Assembly: GCF_025144335.1 (NCBI RefSeq)
Contig: NZ_CP083539.1
Location: forward strand, 1,117,501-1,181,500
DNA length: 64,000 nucleotides
Direction of reading: 5' to 3'
Source: Jannaschia sp. W003
Lineage (GTDB): Bacteria > Pseudomonadota > Alphaproteobacteria > Rhodobacterales > Rhodobacteraceae
Of the stretch, positions 60,344-64,000 are shown in pieces. The notes beneath the pieces were generated by a model. It was not told the DNA's origin and made no database searches. It was given only the letters and a program-made list of their open reading frames with translations. A program made the position numbers and the translations under genes. Every line of letters begins with the position of its first letter. Position 1 is the stretch's first letter.

Positions 60344-60595
60344 TCCATGCGCAGATGGCGGCAGGGGGCTGCGGCCCCCGGGCGCGGGCGTATGGAAGGG
60401 GGCCACGCACGGGTCCGTGCCCCGGGTCGAAGATGCGTGGCGCGGCGCCGGCGCATCGGCCCCCCCGCCTGCGCAGGCGGCGGCCCGCGGGGGCCGTGAC
60501 CGTCGGGCGCAGTTGCGGGAGCGGGGCCGCTCGCCTAGCGTGCGGGGCGACGGCCCCTGCGCGGGCCACGGGGCACTACGAGGGAGAGCGCACGC

Positions 60596-62146
60596 ATGAT
60601 CGGCAGGATCGCCTTGACCGGCGCGCTGCTGGCCGCCACGGCGGCCGGGGCGCAGGAGGTCGCGACCAAGCAGTACGAGGGCGGCGGCGTCTACGAGGGC
60701 ACGTTCCGCGACGGGGTGCAGCACGGCACCGGCACCTACCGCCTGCCGTCGGGCTACGAGTACACCGGCGAGTGGGTCGAGGGCGAGATCCGCGGCATCG
60801 GCCGCGCGCGTTTCCCGGACGGCTCGGTCTACGAGGGCGAGTTCGCCTCCGGCAAGCCCCACGGGCAGGGCACGATCACCTTTCCCGACGGCTCCACCTA
60901 CCAGGGCGAGTGGACCGACGGGCGGATCGAGGGCGAGGGCGTGGCTGACTACGCCGACGGGCGCCGCTACACCGGCAGCTTCGTCGACGCCAAGCACCAC
61001 GGCACGGGCGTGCTCGAGGCGCCTTCGGGCTACCGCTACGAGGGCGGCTGGGCGGAGAACCGCAAGGAGGGCGAGGGGCGCATCACCTATGCCGACGGCT
61101 CCACCTACGAGGGCGGCATGATGGCCGACCAGCGCCACGGCACCGGCACGCTCGTGACCCCCGACGGGGTGCGCTACGAGGGCGACTGGCTGGAGGGCGC
61201 GATCACCGGCACCGGCGTGCTGACGCAGCCCTCGGGCGACGTCTACGAGGGCGCGCTGGTGGACGGGCGCCGCGAGGGGCAGGGCACCGTGCGCTACGCC
61301 AACGGCGACCGCTACGAGGGCATGTTCCAAAATGATCAGCGCCACGGCCGGGGCGTGTTCGAGGGCACCAACGGCTACCGCTACGAGGGCGACTGGGTGG
61401 AGGGCCGGCTCGAGGGCGAGGGCGAGGTGCGCTATCCCGACGGCTCGGTCTATGCGGGGACCTTCAAGGACGACCTCGCGGACGGCACCGGCAAGATCAC
61501 CTACGAGAACGGCGCCACCTACGAGGGCCAGTGGGCGGCTGGCGTGATCGAGGGCGAGGGCCGCGCCGAGTATCCCGACGGGCTGGTCTACGAGGGCGGG
61601 TTCAAGGACGCGCAGAACCACGGGTTCGGGGTGATGACCTCGGCCGACGGCTACCGCTACGAGGGCGAGTGGCAGGACGGCAAGCGCCACGGGCAGGGCA
61701 AGGCGACCTATGCCGACGGCACCGTCTACGAGGGCACGTTCGTGGAGGGCGAGCGCGAGGGGCAGGGCCGGATCGAGATGGCCGACGGCTTCCGCTACGA
61801 GGGCGGATGGCTCGGCGGCGAGATCCACGGCGAGGGCGTGGCGACCTACGCCAACGGCGATCGCTACGAGGGCAGCTTCGAGCGCGGCAGCCGTCAGGGC
61901 TCGGGCACGATGCGCTATGCCACGGGGCAGGTCGAGGCCGGCCAGTGGGACGGCGGCGCGCTGGAGTCGCTGGGGCCGGTCGACGGGGATGCGGCGGGCG
62001 GCGGTGCCGGGGGCGGGGACGCCGGGGGCGAGGCCACGGTTGGCGATGGGGCAGAGGAGGCCGATGCGGCCGAAGGGCCGGCCGACGCGGCGGAGGACGG
62101 GGACCCGGAGGTCCGGGTCGTGCCGGTGGAGCCCGCGGGCGACTAG
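60596..62146 (+). CDS. exported MORN-repeat protein (18 full repeats)
   Basis: A 516-residue protein with a short signal peptide (about 1-19, ending AAGAQE). Residues about 30-460 are 18 full MORN repeats of 23 residues, each of the form YEGxWxxGxxxGxGxxxYxDGxx, plus one degenerate repeat. An Ala/Gly/Glu/Asp-rich acidic tail (about 462-516) follows. The coding DNA is a 69-base-period tandem array. MORN arrays form elongated beta-sheets that bind lipids or proteins. Location is probably periplasmic or surface. GAGGGAGA precedes the ATG. Its function is unknown. Confidence 0.88.
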   Translation: MIGRIALTGALLAATAAGAQEVATKQYEGGGVYEGTFRDGVQHGTGTYRLPSGYEYTGEWVEGEIRGIGRARFPDGSVYEGEFASGKPHGQGTITFPDGSTYQGEWTDGRIEGEGVADYADGRRYTGSFVDAKHHGTGVLEAPSGYRYEGGWAENRKEGEGRITYADGSTYEGGMMADQRHGTGTLVTPDGVRYEGDWLEGAITGTGVLTQPSGDVYEGALVDGRREGQGTVRYANGDRYEGMFQNDQRHGRGVFEGTNGYRYEGDWVEGRLEGEGEVRYPDGSVYAGTFKDDLADGTGKITYENGATYEGQWAAGVIEGEGRAEYPDGLVYEGGFKDAQNHGFGVMTSADGYRYEGEWQDGKRHGQGKATYADGTVYEGTFVEGEREGQGRIEMADGFRYEGGWLGGEIHGEGVATYANGDRYEGSFERGSRQGSGTMRYATGQVEAGQWDGGALESLGPVDGDAAGGGAGGGDAGGEATVGDGAEEADAAEGPADAAEDGDPEVRVVPVEPAGD

Positions 62147-62159
62147 GCGCCCGCGCCCC

Positions 62160-62720
62160 TCAGGCCGCGGCGACCGCGTCCGCGTCCGCGAGGTGGTCGA
62201 GGGTGTCGGCGATCTCGGCCCAGAGGCGCGAGAGGCTGAGGCGGTCGGGCAGGTCCACGTGGGCCACGCCCGCCGCGGCGAGGGCCGCCGTGATGCGGCC
62301 GCGGGTCGCGGGGTCGGCGCGGCGCTCGCGCAGCAGCGCCGCGACCGGGCGCCCGGCCTCGTCCACGATCACCATGTCGGCCACCAGCCCGTCGAGCGCG
62401 CCGGGGGCGTCGCTGTGGAGGAACGCGGCCAGGGCCACGCCGGCGTGGAGCGTGGCGGTGGGGGTCTCGACCTCGAGGCGGTCGGCGATCCAGTTGTGCA
62501 GGCGCACCTCGCGCTCGGTCATCAGGGGGCGTGCGCGCACCGCGGGGGCGCTGTCGCCGCCGGTCCACTCGTTGGCCCAGGAGCCCGAGCCGCGCAGGCC
62601 GTCGCGCGCGGCGGCCTTCGGGGCGGCGGGGGCCTCGGCGGGCCCGGCGCGCAGGTGGCGGGCGAGGAGGCGGGGCGCGAGGCGGGCCGCCTGTCGTACG
62701 ATGGTCTGGTCGATCTGCAT
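62160..62720 (-). CDS. DUF2726-like protein, possibly inactive nuclease fold
   Basis: A 186-residue protein. The N-terminal third is Ala/Arg-rich (MQIDQTIVRQAARLAPRLLA). The rest, PLMTEREVRLHNWIADRLEV, then VADMVIVDEAGRPVAALLRE and AALAAAGVAHVDLPDRLSL, has the spacing of the DUF2726/restriction-endonuclease-like core (Leu-Thr-x-x-Glu opening, Asp-phe-val-ile strand, Ala-Gly-val ending). The expected Glu-x-Asp catalytic pair appears changed to LLRERR. The family call is tentative and activity doubtful. It is convergent with the MORN gene and 89 bases before the end of the photolyase gene. Confidence 0.5.
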   Translation of the reverse strand: MQIDQTIVRQAARLAPRLLARHLRAGPAEAPAAPKAAARDGLRGSGSWANEWTGGDSAPAVRARPLMTEREVRLHNWIADRLEVETPTATLHAGVALAAFLHSDAPGALDGLVADMVIVDEAGRPVAALLRERRADPATRGRITAALAAAGVAHVDLPDRLSLSRLWAEIADTLDHLADADAVAAA

Positions 62721-62809
62721 GGCTGTGAACCCCGGTCGATGCGTTGCGTCCGGTGTCACGGGCGGTCGCGGCGGAATTGGGGCGCGGCGGGGGTGTTTGC
62801 GCGGTGGCC

Positions 62810-64000
62810 TCAGACCCGCTCGCCCCGATCGAGGCGCTCCAGCACCGCGTCCGCGTCCGCGAGGATCGCCGCGCGGCGGTCCTCGGCCATGCGGTCCCAG
62901 CTGCGATAGGCCTGCCGCATCCGGGGGTTGGGCTCGAACCGCGCGCGGTGGCGCGCGAGGAAGTGCCAGTAGAGGCGGGTGAACGGGCAGGAGGGACGGC
63001 CTTTGCCGGCCCCCTTGGGATCGTAGCGGCACTGGCGACAGTAGTCCGACATGCGGTCGATGTAGGCGCCGCCCGAGACATAAGGTTTGGAGCCGAGGAG
63101 GCCGCCGTCGGCGTGCTGGGACATGCCCACCACGTTGGGCGCCTCCACCCATTCGTAGGCGTCGGCGTAGACCTCGAGGTACCACTGCTGCACCTCCGCC
63201 GGATCCAGCCCGGCGAGGAGCGCGAAGTTGCCCGTCACCATCAGTCGCTGAATGTGGTGGGCGTAGGCGTCCTGCATGGTGGCGCCCACGGCCTCGGCGA
63301 CGCAGCGCATGTCGGTCTCGGCGGTCCAGTAGAATTCGGGCAGCGCGCGGTGGTGATCGAGGGCATTGCGGCTCGTGTAGTCCGGGCCCTCGCGGAAGTA
63401 GACGCCGCGCACGTACTCGCGCCAGCCGATGATCTGGCGGATGAAGCCCTCGGCGGCGTTGAGGGGGACGTGGCCCGCCTTCCACGCGGCCTCGGCGGCC
63501 TCGCAGCACTCGCGCCAGCCGAGGAGGCCCGCGTTCAGGTAGACCGAGAGCACGGCGTGGTAGAGGAACGGCTCGCCCGCGACCATCGCGTCCTGGAAGT
63601 CGCCGAAGCGGGGGAGCGAGACGCGGACGAAGTGCGCGAGCGCCGCCTTCGCGCCGTCCCGGTCGGTGGCGAACCAGAAGGGGCGCAGGGTGCCGTAGCG
63701 GTTGCCGAACTGCGCTTGGACGAGGGCGAGGACGTCTTCGGTGGTCTCGTCGGGCTTGAAGCGCAGGGGGCCGTCCGCGTCGCTCACGTCGTCGGGCGCG
63801 GGCTTTCGGTTGTCGTGGTCGTAGTTCCAGCGGTCGCCGGCGGGCTTGTCGCCATCCATCAGGAGGCCGGTCTTGCGGCGCATCTCGCGGTAGAACCACT
63901 CCATCCGCAGCTCCTTCCGGCCGTCGGCCCAGGCCTCGAACTCGGCGTGGGAGCACAGGAACCGGTCGTCGGGGAAGAGGTGGACGGGGAGGGGGGCTTC
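62810..64000 (-). CDS. cryptochrome/photolyase-related protein of the FeS-BCP/PhrB class (N-terminus beyond window)
   Basis: The 397 visible codons run to the window edge, so the N-terminal domain is missing. The visible part is the FAD-binding helical region: EWFYREMRRKTGLLMDGDKP, GWREYVRGVYFREGPDYTSRN, HHIQRLMVTGNFALLAGLDP and PNVVGMSQHADGGLLGSKPY. The segment DYCRQCRYDPKGAGKGRPSC gives three cysteines (C-x2-C-x12-C), with a further Cys earlier in ETDMRCVAE, the pattern that binds 4Fe-4S in PhrB/CryB-type proteins. It should bind FAD and repair (6-4) photoproducts or act as a cryptochrome. It ends 89 bases from the DUF2726-like gene. Confidence 0.9.
   Translation of the reverse strand, partial: EAPLPVHLFPDDRFLCSHAEFEAWADGRKELRMEWFYREMRRKTGLLMDGDKPAGDRWNYDHDNRKPAPDDVSDADGPLRFKPDETTEDVLALVQAQFGNRYGTLRPFWFATDRDGAKAALAHFVRVSLPRFGDFQDAMVAGEPFLYHAVLSVYLNAGLLGWRECCEAAEAAWKAGHVPLNAAEGFIRQIIGWREYVRGVYFREGPDYTSRNALDHHRALPEFYWTAETDMRCVAEAVGATMQDAYAHHIQRLMVTGNFALLAGLDPAEVQQWYLEVYADAYEWVEAPNVVGMSQHADGGLLGSKPYVSGGAYIDRMSDYCRQCRYDPKGAGKGRPSCPFTRLYWHFLARHRARFEPNPRMRQAYRSWDRMAEDRRAAILADADAVLERLDRGERV

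Larger units (their letters stand above)
59530..60595. other. 1.07-kb region without a recognisable gene
   Basis: The stretch is extremely GC-rich and has open frames on both strands only because stop codons are rare in it. None of their products resembles a family, starts with a clear ribosome site, or has normal amino acid composition (they are Arg/Pro/Gly/Ala-rich). It contains short dispersed repeats such as GCACCGGCCCG(T/C)GCG at 59603, 59758 and 60329, the first and third followed by ATGCGC. The FAD gene promoter should lie at its left end and the MORN gene leader at its right end. Confidence 0.6.

Noticed and set aside
58457..61828. Very long minus-strand open frame (about 1120 codons) across the FAD gene, the gene-free island and the MORN gene
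   Set aside because: It is open only because stop codons are rare at this GC content. The product is Arg/Pro/Ala-rich, resembles no family, and overlaps two recognisable genes in other frames.

Overview
The window is a very GC-rich, gene-dense chromosomal segment from an alphaproteobacterium, most likely Rhodobacterales (roseobacter/Paracoccaceae type). The clues are a complete phyR-nepR-ecfG general stress response (GSR) locus, an F1-only atpHAGDC operon without F0 genes, the uvrC-pgsA-moaD-moaE order, a PepF/YgfZ/class V aminotransferase group, and a photolyase-related gene with iron-sulfur-type cysteines. I see no tRNA, rRNA, CRISPR array, insertion sequence, prophage or integrase.

Layout. 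1-2.7 kb: a truncated DUF2254 membrane protein, a formate/nitrite-family channel and a Crp/Fnr regulator, with a Crp/Fnr-geometry dyad in the divergent promoter. 2.9-7.9 kb: phyR facing nepR-ecfG-histidine kinase, followed by a translationally coupled phospholipase D-like gene. 8.0-14.4 kb: a 58-residue membrane protein, then circularly permuted ATP-grasp, alpha-E and transglutaminase genes, a repeat-bearing spacer, an M48 lipoprotein, a 2H phosphoesterase and the Anbu proteasome-like peptidase. 14.4-19.0 kb: an AttEFGH-like ABC operon with a PNPOx-fold protein. 19.1-24.9 kb: motB-flgE-flgK-flgL-flgI. 25.2-27.9 kb: S49 peptidase, a 55-residue zinc-ribbon membrane protein, a Ca/Na antiporter and an SDR. 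28.1-31.5 kb: uvrC-pgsA-moaD-moaE.

31.5-35.4 kb (minus strand): a MotA/ExbB-like and MotB/OmpA-like pair whose second member carries a roughly 700-residue coiled coil. 35.6-39.6 kb: ChaC-like, DUF2125, M23 peptidase and a TPR protein. 39.9-44.1 kb: clpA, gloB and a methyltransferase. 44.3-49.2 kb: atpHAGDC, then an H-type lectin-domain protein. 49.7-59.5 kb: pepF, ygfZ, class V aminotransferase, a small membrane protein, a HisC-like aminotransferase, GhrA-like reductase, VOC protein, nadE and an FAD oxidoreductase. 59.5-60.6 kb: about 1.07 kb with no recognisable gene and short repeats. 60.6-64 kb: an 18-repeat MORN protein, a DUF2726-like protein and a truncated photolyase-related gene.

The main link between regions is regulatory. 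Matches to the alphaproteobacterial EcfG promoter (GGAAC, 16-17 bases, CGTT) occur at phyR (minus strand), upstream of the 58-residue membrane protein, and upstream of the Anbu peptidase. The GSR locus in this window may therefore control neighbouring genes, including a proteasome-like peptidase separated from its usual ATP-grasp/alpha-E/transglutaminase partners by about 2 kb.
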